Origin: a virus
DNA length: 39,456 nt
Reading direction: 5' to 3' (one strand)
IMG/VR virus record: IMGVR_UViG_3300027969_000202
Location: 1-39,456 of that record
Shown here: positions 1-8,704 of the stretch, piece after piece
Position numbering within the stretch: position 1 is the stretch's first letter
Layout of the letters: the number at the start of each line of letters is the position of its first letter
The notes under the pieces: model-generated
Seen by the model: the letters and a program-made list of their open reading frames with translations, nothing else
The model's database searches: none
What the model was told of the DNA's origin: nothing
Made by a program: the position numbers and the translations under genes

Positions 1-98
1 AAGATGGTTTTAAATACCGCATGGTTAACGACAAAGACATCACAGGCACTCTTGATGCTGACGTTGATCTTGTTGATCCTTATTTGGCAAAGAAATAA
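1..98 (+). CDS. C-terminal end of an unidentified phage gene (partial)
   Basis: An open frame enters from the left edge (codons from base 3) and stops with TAA at 96-98, giving the last 31 residues, which end in DPYLAKK. The next gene starts 14 bases later behind an AGGAG site, so this is the upstream member of the module A head operon. The fragment is short, acidic in the middle and has no motif I recognise. By position, just before a scaffold-like gene, it could be a small head or portal-associated protein, but that is only position. Confidence 0.6.
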   Translation, partial: DGFKYRMVNDKDITGTLDADVDLVDPYLAKK

Positions 99-112
99 AC
101 TAGGAGTAAGAT

Positions 113-949
113 ATGAGCGAAGAAAATAATGATGTTACTAGTAACAACGAAGTTGCCCCAGAAATTCAACATGAGGCTGAATCCCAAGGTTGGGTTCCTA
201 AAGAAAGATTTCGTGGTAATGAAGCTGATTGGGTAGATGCTGATGTTTTTGTAAAACGTGGTCGAGAAATTCTTCCTATTCTTCGTAAGAATAATGAGAA
301 CCTTGTTAAAGACCTTAATGCTACAAAAGAACAACTTAAAGAGTTTCGACAAGCAGCAGAAGAATTTAAACAGTTTCAACGTGAAACTTATGAACGTAAA
401 GTTAATGAATACGAACTCCGTATTCAAGAGATTAAAGAAAGCCGTGCTCAAGCTATTAGCGATGGGGACGGTCAGAAAGTCAATGCTTTAGACGATGCAT
501 TGGACCTTGCAAAAGAAGAATACAAAGAGGCTAAACAAGCCGTTAAAGATGCAGATGTTGTTAAGACACCTGAGCCAGTACAGGCTGAGATTGATCCAGG
601 CTTACAAGCGTGGTTAGATCGCAACACTTGGTTTGGTGAAGACAAACGAATGACTGCTGTCGTTAATGGTATTGGTGAAAGTCTTCGAGTAGAGTTTCCT
701 ATGCTTAAGGGACAACCATTTCTAGATAAGCTTGATGAAGTGTTAGCAGAAGAGTTTCCTAATAAGTTTGGTAAAAAACAAAGTATACGCAGTCGGGTTG
801 AATCTGGGTCAGGTAGGCAAGGTCGCAGTAGTGGCAATGCTCAATCCTATGAGAATTTACCCCCTGAAGCAAAGTCAGCATGTGATCGGTTTGTTAAGCA
901 AAAGCTTATGACTCGTGAACAATATGTTGCAGACTTTGACTGGAACTAA
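113..949 (+). CDS. Scaffold-like capsid assembly protein (module A)
   Basis: This 278-aa protein is highly charged, with a long predicted coiled coil over about residues 60-145 (Lys/Glu/Gln-rich heptads), no hydrophobic core segments and a basic C-terminal third. This is the usual look of a phage scaffolding protein, which guides coat assembly and is then expelled. The N-terminal motif GWVPKERFRG followed by W-x-DAD-x-F-V-x-RG is, from memory, common in scaffold-like proteins of environmental phages. It begins behind AGGAG (101-107) and lies three genes upstream of the major capsid protein at 2194, as expected for a head operon. Scaffold is the best call; a capsid maturation accessory protein is possible. 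A second, unrelated scaffold lies at 9037. Confidence 0.65.
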   Translation: MSEENNDVTSNNEVAPEIQHEAESQGWVPKERFRGNEADWVDADVFVKRGREILPILRKNNENLVKDLNATKEQLKEFRQAAEEFKQFQRETYERKVNEYELRIQEIKESRAQAISDGDGQKVNALDDALDLAKEEYKEAKQAVKDADVVKTPEPVQAEIDPGLQAWLDRNTWFGEDKRMTAVVNGIGESLRVEFPMLKGQPFLDKLDEVLAEEFPNKFGKKQSIRSRVESGSGRQGRSSGNAQSYENLPPEAKSACDRFVKQKLMTREQYVADFDWN

Positions 950-977
950 TTTTTAACTTACACTAAAGGAAATTGAT

Positions 978-1490
978 ATGCCACGTGCACTAAATGAGTT
1001 TGAAAAACGTGATCGTCTTCTAGAGAAAATGGCAGATAAACAAGCAGCAGCCGCTGCTCCCAAACCTGCTGAAGATGGTACAACTCGAAAACGTAGGAAT
1101 GTCTTTAATGGGACAGAAGCTAAAATAAGTGTTCGAACACAGATAGAAGGTTATCACCTCCATGTCTTTACAGATACTGGAGGACGAATTCAAGAGGCTA
1201 TGGATAGTGGCTACGAATTTGTAAAACCTGATGAAGTGGGAGGCGTGAGTGAGAATGTAATCAGCCGTAATGGTGATCTTGGAGAAAGAATTAGATATCT
1301 TGTAAATCCTCGTGCAGAAGGCACGGAGCAATATGGATATTTAATGAAGATTCGGCAAGAATGGTATGAGGAAGATCAAGCTGAACTTCAGGCTAAAAAC
1401 AATCGCATTGATGCTTCTATCCGCAAAGGGAAGATTACTGGAGATGATCCATCTTTCTATACCCCAAGTGGTGGAATCAAACTTAACTAA
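978..1490 (+). CDS. Conserved phage head-module protein, function unknown
   Basis: A 170-aa soluble protein starting behind AAAGGAAA, between the scaffold-like gene and the decoration-like gene. It has a basic stretch (RKRRN, about residues 37-41), a mixed alpha/beta middle with GYHLHVFTDTGGR, and a C-terminus ending in PSGGIKLN. Proteins of this kind sit beside the capsid gene in many environmental phages, so a virion or assembly role is likely. I cannot name a biochemical function. Base composition matches the neighbouring module A genes. Confidence 0.6.
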   Translation: MPRALNEFEKRDRLLEKMADKQAAAAAPKPAEDGTTRKRRNVFNGTEAKISVRTQIEGYHLHVFTDTGGRIQEAMDSGYEFVKPDEVGGVSENVISRNGDLGERIRYLVNPRAEGTEQYGYLMKIRQEWYEEDQAELQAKNNRIDASIRKGKITGDDPSFYTPSGGIKLN

Positions 1491-1510
1491 TGTTTTATAA
1501 GGAGTCTTAA

Positions 1511-2176
1511 ATGGCTAACGTAAACAAACCCAACGGATTTAGTCCTGTTGGTAACTTGCTAGGTGGCAAGTGGAATGAGCAGGGTCGTGTATACGCTATC
1601 CCTACCTCTGACACTACCAATAGCTATGCAATCGGTGATTGTGTAATGTCTGCTGCTGGTTCGGATGTTAATGGCATTCGTTATATCCAGAAGTGGGGCG
1701 GTGCAACAACTACCTCTGCTTTGCCTTTGGGTATTATTGTCGGTGTTCGTGTTGCTGATTCTAGCGTAAGCTTGGTTGGTACTACTTTGGACCTGACACA
1801 AACTTACATTCCCGCAGGTACTCGTACCACTGTGCGTTATGTATATGTCGTGGATGATCCATTTGTTTTGTTTGAAGCTCAGTTTAACGCTACGGGTGCA
1901 ACCCAAGCTCAACTGTCTTTGAACGCTGCTGTGACCATCTCTGCTGCAAATCAAACATCTTTGTCTACAAGTTCACCGTTCTCTGATATGGTCCTTTCAG
2001 GTCCTGCAGTTACGGCTACTTTGCCAATTCGTTTGCTTGGTGCTGTTCAACGTGTTGACAATGAAGTTACTAGTGCTGCTAGTCCTTATGTCCGTGTGTT
2101 GTGCAAGTTTAACTACCACGAGTACGGTACTATCGCCTCTGCCTCTGGCTCAGTCGTTAACTACCTTGCAGTTTAA
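1511..2176 (+). CDS. Putative capsid decoration / head structural protein (module A)
   Basis: A 221-aa protein rich in Ser, Thr, Ala and Val, predicted mostly beta, with almost no charged helices. Its start behind AAGGAG is clear and it lies 17 bases before the capsid gene. The opening residues MANVNKPNGFSPVGNLLGG and the GIIVGV segment are, from memory, typical of a widespread phage protein found just before HK97-fold capsid genes. Such proteins are usually decoration or head-stabilising proteins. The role is inferred from composition and position; no catalytic residues are visible. Confidence 0.6.
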   Translation: MANVNKPNGFSPVGNLLGGKWNEQGRVYAIPTSDTTNSYAIGDCVMSAAGSDVNGIRYIQKWGGATTTSALPLGIIVGVRVADSSVSLVGTTLDLTQTYIPAGTRTTVRYVYVVDDPFVLFEAQFNATGATQAQLSLNAAVTISAANQTSLSTSSPFSDMVLSGPAVTATLPIRLLGAVQRVDNEVTSAASPYVRVLCKFNYHEYGTIASASGSVVNYLAV

Positions 2177-2193
2177 TTAAGGAGAAATAAATC

Positions 2194-3114
2194 ATGGCTG
2201 GTGTAATTACTACCGCATCCCACCCCAAGGCTCTATGGCCTGGTGTTAAAGCTTGGTGGGGACAAGTCTACAATGAGCATCCAGAAGAGTATGTTGACCT
2301 GTTCGACAAAGATACTTCTACTCAGAACTACGAAGAAGACGTTCAACTGTCTGGTTTCGGTTTGGTTCCTGTGAAGTCTGAAGGTCAAGGAACTGCATAC
2401 GACTCTGAAATTCAAGGCTTTACCACACGTTATACACACGTTGCTTACGCAATGGGTTACATCGTGACTAAAGAAGAGTTGGATGACAACTTGTATGAGC
2501 AAATCTCTAAGAAACGTGCTGCTGCTTTGGCTATGTCTTTCCGTCAAACGAAAGAAAACATTGCTGCTAACGTGTACAACCGTGCTTTCAACAGTACGTA
2601 TAAAGGTGGTGATGGTGTCGCTTTGTGCGCTACTAACCACCCTAATACTGCTGGTGGTACATGGTCTAACAAGCCTACAGTTGATGTTGACTTGTCAGAA
2701 GCTGCTTTGGAAGATGCAGTGATTGCAATCATGGGTCTGCGTAATGACCGTGATTTGTTGGTTGCTATTCAACCTAACAGCCTGCACATTGCTCGTCAAG
2801 AAGTGTTCAATGCTCAGCGTATTCTTCACTCTCAGTACCAAACAGGTAACGCCAACAATGACATCAACGTCATTGCAACTGGTAACTACTTGCCTGGTGG
2901 CTTTAAAGTGAACCACTACTTCACAAGCCCTCACGCTTGGTTTATCCGTAACACCATCCCTGGTGGTACTGGTATGAAGTACTACGAGCGTCATGCTGTC
3001 ACGTTCGATCAGGACAATGACTTTGATACTATGAACGTTAAAGCTAAAGGCTACGAGCGTTATAGTTTCGGTTGGTCTGATCCCCGTGCCATCTTTGGCT
3101 CTAATGGTCCATAA
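2194..3114 (+). CDS. Major capsid protein, HK97-fold type (module A)
   Basis: A 306-aa protein starting behind AAGGAG. It has the usual layout of a compact HK97-fold capsid protein: an N-terminal arm, a mid-protein helix rich in charged residues (about 85-125), then a beta-rich part with TNHP and a C-terminal YERYSFGWSDPRAIFGS. This matches, from memory, capsid proteins of many environmental tailed phages. It is the last gene of the scaffold-decoration-capsid run and a strong hairpin terminator follows 17 bases after its stop, typical of a highly expressed coat gene. It is not related to the P22-type coat at 9835, so the window holds two capsid genes. Confidence 0.8.
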   Translation: MAGVITTASHPKALWPGVKAWWGQVYNEHPEEYVDLFDKDTSTQNYEEDVQLSGFGLVPVKSEGQGTAYDSEIQGFTTRYTHVAYAMGYIVTKEELDDNLYEQISKKRAAALAMSFRQTKENIAANVYNRAFNSTYKGGDGVALCATNHPNTAGGTWSNKPTVDVDLSEAALEDAVIAIMGLRNDRDLLVAIQPNSLHIARQEVFNAQRILHSQYQTGNANNDINVIATGNYLPGGFKVNHYFTSPHAWFIRNTIPGGTGMKYYERHAVTFDQDNDFDTMNVKAKGYERYSFGWSDPRAIFGSNGP

Positions 3115-3130
3115 TTGTTATTAGTAACAA

Positions 3131-3161
3131 GCCCCCTCTCAAAAGGAGGGGGTTCTTTTTT
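3131..3161 (+). terminator. Intrinsic terminator after module A capsid gene
   Basis: A GC-rich hairpin (CCCCCTC pairing with GAGGGGG, loop TCAAAAG) at 3132-3152 is followed directly by TTCTTTTTT. It lies just downstream of the capsid stop codon and should end or attenuate transcription there. Confidence 0.85.
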
Positions 3162-3178
3162 AACTAAAGGAATTTAAA

Positions 3179-3313
3179 ATGAGCTACGAACGTGAAAAAG
3201 AAAAGGGCAAGCGTCCTGATGTTACAGTCCAAGCTAAAATGATGGCAGCTAAGAAAATGGCTCCTACTAAAAAAGCGGCTGCAAAAAAGACTATGCCTAA
3301 AAAGAAAATGTAA
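3179..3313 (+). CDS. Small lysine-rich basic protein (44 aa)
   Basis: A 44-aa reading frame begins with ATG behind AAAGGAA and ends with TAA. About a third of the residues are lysine, with an Ala/Lys/Met-Pro tail (KKAAAKKTMPKKKM) like a histone tail. It sits between two hairpin terminators, so it is a separately punctuated unit after the capsid gene. Similar short basic proteins occur beside phage head genes and may bind DNA or capsid. The function is unproven. Small basic proteins also occur in module B at 34588 and 34740, without clear sequence identity. Confidence 0.6.
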   Translation: MSYEREKEKGKRPDVTVQAKMMAAKKMAPTKKAAAKKTMPKKKM

Positions 3314-3335
3314 AGTACAATTCAATCTTCCAATG

Positions 3336-3361
3336 ACGCTTCAGAAATGGAGCGTTGTTTT
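3336..3361 (+). terminator. Hairpin terminator candidate
   Basis: ACGCTTC (3336-3342) pairs with GGAGCGT (3349-3355), one G-T wobble, across the loop AGAAAT. TGTTTT follows. It is weaker than the terminator at 3131 and lies between the small basic protein and the gene at 3385. Confidence 0.5.
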
Positions 3362-3384
3362 AAACAACGTCAAAGGAACTTATC

Positions 3385-4098
3385 ATGTCAAACCCAACCC
3401 GATTTCTTAGTGGTGTAGCCACTGTCCCCGCAAGCCAACCTCTTGGCAACTTCCCTTTTCCTGATCCATTTCACACTAGTGGCACAACTGGTTTAGATGT
3501 TTTTACCTACGAAAATGATTACACTGATTTAGGTGCTGCTGCTTCCCGCACTATTACTGGTACTAGCAGCACATTTACTCTTGTAGATGGTGTAGGTGGC
3601 ATCGGTCGTTTAACTCCAGGTGGTGCTACTACTGCTTCTAGTATGTATCGCACTGCTGCTGCTTTTCAATTTGTAGCTGGTCAAAAGTTTTGGTATACCA
3701 CACGCATTGCTTATAGCGGTGTTGGTGCTGGTATTACTAGTTACTTTGGTGTAATTAAAACTGCTGGTGCTACTACAGATAGCTTGTTGTTTAAACTTGC
3801 TGCTACTGGTGTATTGAGTTTTGTATCTACAGTTAACAACACAGCAACAACATTAGTAGCTTCTGTTACTACTATGACTGCTGCTACTTATGCTGAAGTT
3901 GCATTTTGTTATGATGGCACTGATCTGCTTGTGTACTTTGCACACAACTTAATTGCTCGTATTTCTAATGTGACCATTGGTTCTACTGGTACAACATTAA
4001 CAAATGCTGCCCTTACTGAGATTGTTCAGATTACTCCTGCTGCTACAGAAACAGCTTCTGTTGATTTTGTATTGGTTGCTCAAGAAGTTGTACGCTAA
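3385..4098 (+). CDS. Putative beta-sandwich head or tail structural protein
   Basis: A 237-aa protein, very rich in Thr, Ala, Gly and Ser with few charges, starting behind AAAGGAA. The pattern of short alternating hydrophobic strands and the segment YAEVAFCYDGTDLLVYFAHN are what one expects of a concanavalin-like jelly-roll used on phage surfaces. It stands alone between two hairpins, downstream of the capsid gene, so a surface or decoration role is plausible. I do not recognise a named family. Confidence 0.5.
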   Translation: MSNPTRFLSGVATVPASQPLGNFPFPDPFHTSGTTGLDVFTYENDYTDLGAAASRTITGTSSTFTLVDGVGGIGRLTPGGATTASSMYRTAAAFQFVAGQKFWYTTRIAYSGVGAGITSYFGVIKTAGATTDSLLFKLAATGVLSFVSTVNNTATTLVASVTTMTAATYAEVAFCYDGTDLLVYFAHNLIARISNVTIGSTGTTLTNAALTEIVQITPAATETASVDFVLVAQEVVR

Positions 4099-4113
4099 TA
4101 GATTAAAGTAAAC

Positions 4114-4150
4114 ACCACATCTGTCACAACAGTGATGGGTGTGGTTTCTT
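4114..4150 (+). terminator. Long hairpin with short T-run
   Basis: A 14-bp stem (4114-4127 with 4132-4145, three G-T wobbles) closes a loop AACA and is followed by TTCTT. It follows the stop of the gene at 3385 and probably acts as a terminator or attenuator. Confidence 0.55.
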
Positions 4151-4196
4151 ACTAAGAATAATTTAGTGTTAAACATAAACAAAGTGGGAGTCTAAT

Positions 4197-4559
4197 ATGG
4201 CTGATATGTTTCTTAAGAGTGGCGAGCAACCTCGTTATTTTGCTTTTAGTGGTGTAAATGCTACAACTACTAATCAAGCATCTTCACCAATCTATAAAGA
4301 AAGTCCATACAGTAGCTTCCAAGCTATTGTCACTGGCACAGGTGCTGTAACTGCAACTGTTGCTTTACAAGTGTCTAATGAAGCTGCTACCTTTAATGGT
4401 ACTAAGTCTAATTGGATTACTATGGGTACTATCACTTTGTCTGGTACTACTACAGCTACCGATGGATTTACAACTGTGTGTCCTTGGCGTTATGTTCGTG
4501 CTAACGTGACTAACGTTACTGGCACTGGTGCTACCGCTGAAATCATTATGGGTGTGTAA
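4197..4559 (+). CDS. Small beta-rich structural protein, unknown
   Basis: A 120-aa protein behind GGGAG, Thr/Ala/Gly-rich and predicted all-beta, with the C-terminal segment WRYVRANVTNVTGTGA. The composition is typical of phage head-tail or fibre-associated proteins. It is the first gene of the short run 4197-4562-4760 that leads into the tailspike. Its place matches that of the 102-aa protein at 38096 in the other tailspike module, but the sequences do not look homologous. Confidence 0.5.
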   Translation: MADMFLKSGEQPRYFAFSGVNATTTNQASSPIYKESPYSSFQAIVTGTGAVTATVALQVSNEAATFNGTKSNWITMGTITLSGTTTATDGFTTVCPWRYVRANVTNVTGTGATAEIIMGV

Positions 4560-4561
4560 TC

Positions 4562-4747
4562 ATGGCTGTTGCTACTACAAACCTTTATGGGGCTTTTGAT
4601 AATCCTGGTGATTTTGGGATTACAGAATATGGAGTAGCTACCGATAAGTACGGGGTCATCCAAGACCCCATTACTTCTACAGGCAAATTGTTACTAGAAA
4701 CAGGTGACGCATTGCTGCAAGAAGATAGCAGCTACATCTTGTTGTAA
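4562..4747 (+). CDS. Small protein with C-terminal LLxE-GD-LxQED-ILL motif
   Basis: A 61-aa protein starting two bases after the previous stop, so probably translationally coupled. Its C-terminus, LLLETGDALLQEDSSYILL, matches the C-terminus of the 54-aa protein at 38401 (LLCENGDNLVQEDGGQILLE) at L, L, E, G, D, L, Q, E, D, I, L and L. In both places the gene lies directly before a tailspike gene. The motif looks like a docking or assembly tag for the tail apparatus. Function unknown. Confidence 0.55.
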   Translation: MAVATTNLYGAFDNPGDFGITEYGVATDKYGVIQDPITSTGKLLLETGDALLQEDSSYILL

Positions 4748-4759
4748 TTTAGGATACCT

Positions 4760-6355
4760 ATGACTTCAACTGTATTTACAACTGGAACTGTTATTGAGTC
4801 TCCTTGGCTCAATGATGTTAATGGTGCTACATACAACGGCACAGCCGTATACACACCTGCTGGTACTGGAGCTATTGCCACTACCATGCAAGCTAAGTTG
4901 CGTCAATCTGTTAGCGTCATGGACTTTGGTGCAGTATGTAATGGTATTGTGGATGACACTGCGGCAGTTCAAGCTGCTGTCAACTACTGCTTAACAGACC
5001 CACTTAGACCTATTTCTTTGATAGTGCCAGGACAATGTAAGCTAACAGCATCAATTAACATTGACCAAACAGTAAGTGTCACAACTCTAAAATTAGGTGA
5101 CTTTAGAATTATTGGTCAAGGCAAAATGCCTGGCTTTTACACCACAACCCCAATTGTGATGTTCTCAGCAACAGCCAATCACACAGTTCAGTCTGTATCT
5201 TCAAACATTTCGTTTGAAGGCATTGTGTTTGATAACAATGATCGCACAGTTGCCGCATTTGTAACTGATGGCGCTTACATTCAAGTTAAGTTTCAGAACT
5301 GCCGATTCAATCGAATTAAGTGTATGAACACAACTGGAATTAATACGTTTTCGTATTCATTCTTGGCTTGTGAGATGCGTAACTGGGATGGTAATTTTTT
5401 TAGCTTAAGTTATACCAGTGCTAATGACATTACTTTTTCAAACTGCTACTTTAATGGTGGCTACAACTGCGTTGTCTTAGGTATTGTTCAAACTTTTAAT
5501 TTTATTGACAATACTGCTGAATCTCTACAAGGTAGACCTATTAGCACCAATGGTGGTCGTGATATTTTAATTACAGGCAATTATTTTGAAGCTAATAGAA
5601 CAGCGTTAGGTCAAGCATACGAAGTAGAACTTGCGTCAGGAGCATTTGCTCTTTATGGTTGTGTTGTTCAAGCAAACTTGTTTTATTTAAGTGCAGGACA
5701 AGTTACTGATGCTAATGATTATGCTGTTAATTATGGTACACCAGTAAGTGCTACTTCTATTGGGAATTGGTCTTCTGGAAAACTTAGCCGAACAGTAACC
5801 CCCGTTTTGGGCTCGTTTATGTCGTTTGGTGACGCAGATAACAAAACCAACGCAGCAGCCGATTCCATATCAGTTTTGACAGACTTTCAAGGCGCGTCTC
5901 TTGCACTTGGCACAAAAGGCTATTACCAACAAATCAACAACTACAACGTGCAAACTGTTGCAGTTACCAAAGCATTTGGGTCTGATTTGTTTAACGCAGC
6001 CGCTACAACTGACAACGCTGTGCTATTTACTCAACCAGCGCAGTCTTTGTTGCTGAACGTAACAATGGTTAATGATTTGTTGTTTGTTGCACCAAGCATG
6101 ACTAATTTAGGAGTTACTGTTGGTGATGGTTCTAACGCCGCAGGCATTTTTACAGAAACCATGAATTTGACTTCTAATGCCCTTAACACCAAGTACAAAA
6201 ATCGTGGAGTTTACTGGAATGGCGGTGCTGTTGGGACTGAATATTACACAACCACTGCAAAGGCTTGGTCAGGCTATGCCACGGCAACTGGAGCAAATTT
6301 AAACACTTTGACAGCGGGTCAAGTGACTTTCTACTTTACATATCGTTCTCTATAA
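4760..6355 (+). CDS. Pectate-lyase-like beta-helix tailspike (short N-terminus version)
   Basis: A 531-aa protein. Residues 1-50 form a short adaptor (WLNDVN segment, as in many podophage tail fibres). From residue 49 the sequence QSVSVMDFGAVCNGIVDDTAAVQ is the classic opening of the pectate lyase 3 / right-handed beta-helix superfamily, whose members bind and often cut host surface polysaccharide. A repetitive Asn-rich helix body follows, then a beta C-terminal domain. From base 4904 the gene is nearly identical to the partial tailspike at the right edge, and from 5033 to 5159 fully identical. The first 48 codons may therefore belong to a different phage from the rest. Confidence 0.8.
   Translation: MTSTVFTTGTVIESPWLNDVNGATYNGTAVYTPAGTGAIATTMQAKLRQSVSVMDFGAVCNGIVDDTAAVQAAVNYCLTDPLRPISLIVPGQCKLTASINIDQTVSVTTLKLGDFRIIGQGKMPGFYTTTPIVMFSATANHTVQSVSSNISFEGIVFDNNDRTVAAFVTDGAYIQVKFQNCRFNRIKCMNTTGINTFSYSFLACEMRNWDGNFFSLSYTSANDITFSNCYFNGGYNCVVLGIVQTFNFIDNTAESLQGRPISTNGGRDILITGNYFEANRTALGQAYEVELASGAFALYGCVVQANLFYLSAGQVTDANDYAVNYGTPVSATSIGNWSSGKLSRTVTPVLGSFMSFGDADNKTNAAADSISVLTDFQGASLALGTKGYYQQINNYNVQTVAVTKAFGSDLFNAAATTDNAVLFTQPAQSLLLNVTMVNDLLFVAPSMTNLGVTVGDGSNAAGIFTETMNLTSNALNTKYKNRGVYWNGGAVGTEYYTTTAKAWSGYATATGANLNTLTAGQVTFYFTYRSL
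4904..5159 (+). repeat. Internal copy of the contig-end repeat (256 nt)
   Basis: Aligned with 39201-39456 there are three mismatches, at 4924, 4975 and 5032. The last 127 positions (5033-5159) are identical. The repeat begins at the start of the beta-helix domain of both tailspike genes and is in frame in both. Confidence 0.97.
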
Positions 6356-6368
6356 CTGGAGCAAATAA

Positions 6369-7271
6369 ATGGCTGACTTAAAAATTTCCGCACTAACGGC
6401 ATCTACCACTCCCCTTGCGGGAACGGAAGTTTTGCCAATTGTGCAAAGCGGTACAACTAAACAAGTTTCTGTAGCTAATTTAACTGCTGGTCGAGCCGTA
6501 TCTGCTTCAACTCTTGGCGTTGGCGTTACCACTCCTGTCAGCATAGTTGAAGCAAGTTCAACAACCCCTGTTATCACTGCTTCACAAAGCAGCACATCGG
6601 TTGCAATTGACACTTTGGTTGGGGCGTTTAATGCTTACTCTTATGATGCGTCATTAAACAGCAAAGGTGGCGTAGGTGGCGTTCGAGTTTATTCGGAAGC
6701 AACATGGAATACAGGCGGCACACCATCGTATCTTGCGTTTTATACGCACCCAGGCTCGGCAAATAATGATACTTTGCTTGGTGCTGTGGTTGAAGCTGGT
6801 AGATTTGACTCAACTGGCAATTTAAAAGTTGCTATTGGTAATGTAGTCATCGGCACATCTGGCAAAGGCATCGACTTTTCTGCCACATCAGGCACAGGCA
6901 CAAGCGAGTTGTTGGCTGACTATGAAGAAGGTACTTGGACACCATCCGACACATCGGGTGCTGGATTGACTTTGACAATCACTGGCACATCAACATATAC
7001 AAAAATTGGCCGACAAGTAATTGCTACTGCTGACATTACTTATCCAGTTACTGTCAATGCAAGTTTGACACTTATTGGTGGTTTGCCTTTTACCACAGCC
7101 GCAGCACCAAGCGGTGCTGGTTCAATTGGTTATACCGATTACGGCACTTGGATTACCGCATCGCCTAGCGGCTCGGCCACAGCATTTAGATTTATTGGTG
7201 CAACTACTTTTTTGACAAACGCCCAATTGTCTGGAAAACGTGTTCAAGTCACCATTATCTACATAGTTTAA
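6369..7271 (+). CDS. Tail fibre-like protein
   Basis: A 300-aa protein behind GGAGC. The opening MADLKISALTAST-PLAGTE, with PIVQSG-TKQVSVANLTAG after it, is a conserved N-terminal module of phage fibre proteins as I remember them. Residues about 175-190 carry GIDFSATSGTGTSELLADYEEGTWTP, a common fibre segment that precedes a small beta receptor-tip domain. It has no enzyme motif. It sits between two beta-helix spike genes, so it probably contributes to the same adsorption apparatus. Confidence 0.7.
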   Translation: MADLKISALTASTTPLAGTEVLPIVQSGTTKQVSVANLTAGRAVSASTLGVGVTTPVSIVEASSTTPVITASQSSTSVAIDTLVGAFNAYSYDASLNSKGGVGGVRVYSEATWNTGGTPSYLAFYTHPGSANNDTLLGAVVEAGRFDSTGNLKVAIGNVVIGTSGKGIDFSATSGTGTSELLADYEEGTWTPSDTSGAGLTLTITGTSTYTKIGRQVIATADITYPVTVNASLTLIGGLPFTTAAAPSGAGSIGYTDYGTWITASPSGSATAFRFIGATTFLTNAQLSGKRVQVTIIYIV

Positions 7272-7280
7272 GGACTAATC

Positions 7281-8651
7281 ATGGCGCTTACAAAAGCCTC
7301 CTATGCAATGATTACTGGTGCTGTAGCCAATATTTTGGACTATGGCGCAGTAGGTGATGGCGTAGCTAACGACACTGTCGCTATTCAAGCCGCTATTACA
7401 GCAATTGCCGCAAAGACAACAAAAGGCGCTGTGTATATCCCTTCTGGGAATTACAAGATTACAGCGGTTTTGACAGTACCTTATGGCGTGTCAATATTTG
7501 GAGATGGCGCAACAGCATCAAATTTGCAATGCGAAAACTGCGATGGTTTGCAATTCACATCGTTTGGATATCAGATCGGAAGTATGTTCTACGAGGATTT
7601 TGGTTTAACCGCCAATTCTGGAACAAATCGTGTTGGCGTGTTGGCGCTAGATGACGCATCAACACAAGATGGTTTATATCTAAACCGACTGCGTTTTTAT
7701 GGATGGAATCAGTGCATTGTGTTGAGTTCAGATTGGAACTGCACAATCTCAGACTGTGTTGGTCAAAATATTAACCAAGCGGTCAATCTTGCTCAGGGTG
7801 ATGGGCAAGCACTTGGTATCAGAATTATTAACAACCGATTTACCTACTCTTCTGGCGGTTTAGGAACGGCAGATAAATACGCAATTGTGCTATCTGCAAC
7901 AACCGAATTTGTTGAAAGCGTCCATATTCTTACAAACCAAATTTTTGGCTTTGTCAAGAACGTAATTATTGTTAAAGGTTACTTTGTCAACATTGTAGGA
8001 AATGACTTTAGTGGCACTGGAAACGTCATTGAGTTTGATACGCCTACTGGAGGCTACACCATTCAAAACAATTTTATTGAAGTTGTTGGGGCATCTGGGT
8101 GTGGGATTTTAATTCCTTCTGTCAGCATTCAAGACGACACATACAGAACGGAAATCCAAAACAACAATATTCAAGGCACAGGCAGCGCGTCTGCTTACGG
8201 CATCAACATTGGAACTGGCACTGGCAATTTTCAATGGAATATTCTTGTAGATAACAACACGGTAAGTGGTTTTGCTACGGCAGACATTAACATTCGTGCT
8301 GGTGGTTACACAACCATTTCTAACAATCGTTGCATATCTTCTGCTGCTACACAAAGTATGTATTTGGACACAATTACTGGTGGCAGTGTGTCTGTTGAAA
8401 ATAATCGTTGTTTAAAACCAATTACGATTGCTACGATTGCTGATTACACAGGCGGCAAGATACTTTTGTCGGGCAACATTGAAAACAATTTATTTCAAGC
8501 AACAAAACAATCTGCTGTGCCTACAACTGGCACATGGCGTGTGACTGATGTGGTAATGAATTCTGCGCCTGCTGCGGGTTCACCTGCTGGATGGGTTTGC
8601 ACTGTGGCTGGAACGCCTGGTACTTGGAAAGCAATGGCTAATTTGGTTTAA
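7281..8651 (+). CDS. Second pectate-lyase-like beta-helix tailspike
   Basis: A 456-aa protein starting 9 bases after the previous stop. Residues about 18-45 (ILDYGAVGDGVANDTVAIQAAI) mark the pectate lyase 3 superfamily start. A parallel beta-helix body with many Asn ladders (NNRF, ENNR, NNNI) follows. The C-terminal GTWRVTDVVMNSAPAAGSPA and GWVCT-AGTPGTWKA form a small domain shared by many phage spikes. It lacks a separate head-binding domain, so it probably attaches through another spike or fibre protein. The substrate is unknown. Confidence 0.8.
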   Translation: MALTKASYAMITGAVANILDYGAVGDGVANDTVAIQAAITAIAAKTTKGAVYIPSGNYKITAVLTVPYGVSIFGDGATASNLQCENCDGLQFTSFGYQIGSMFYEDFGLTANSGTNRVGVLALDDASTQDGLYLNRLRFYGWNQCIVLSSDWNCTISDCVGQNINQAVNLAQGDGQALGIRIINNRFTYSSGGLGTADKYAIVLSATTEFVESVHILTNQIFGFVKNVIIVKGYFVNIVGNDFSGTGNVIEFDTPTGGYTIQNNFIEVVGASGCGILIPSVSIQDDTYRTEIQNNNIQGTGSASAYGINIGTGTGNFQWNILVDNNTVSGFATADINIRAGGYTTISNNRCISSAATQSMYLDTITGGSVSVENNRCLKPITIATIADYTGGKILLSGNIENNLFQATKQSAVPTTGTWRVTDVVMNSAPAAGSPAGWVCTVAGTPGTWKAMANLV

Positions 8652-8657
8652 ACCGTA

Positions 8658-8704
8658 CTGGTGCGGCCCACCAGCCTTAATGCCTGACTGGATGGTCAGG
8701 CTGG
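8658..8704 (+). other. Two adjacent hairpins between tailspike and next gene
   Basis: CTGGTG/CACCAG (8658-8663 with 8669-8674) and GCCTGAC/GTCAGGC (8682-8688 with 8695-8701) are perfect stems. CCAGCC (8671-8676) can instead pair with GGCTGG (8699-8704), which would break both. No T-run follows, so this is not a simple terminator. It may protect mRNA ends, act as a processing site or be a two-state RNA. Confidence 0.5.
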
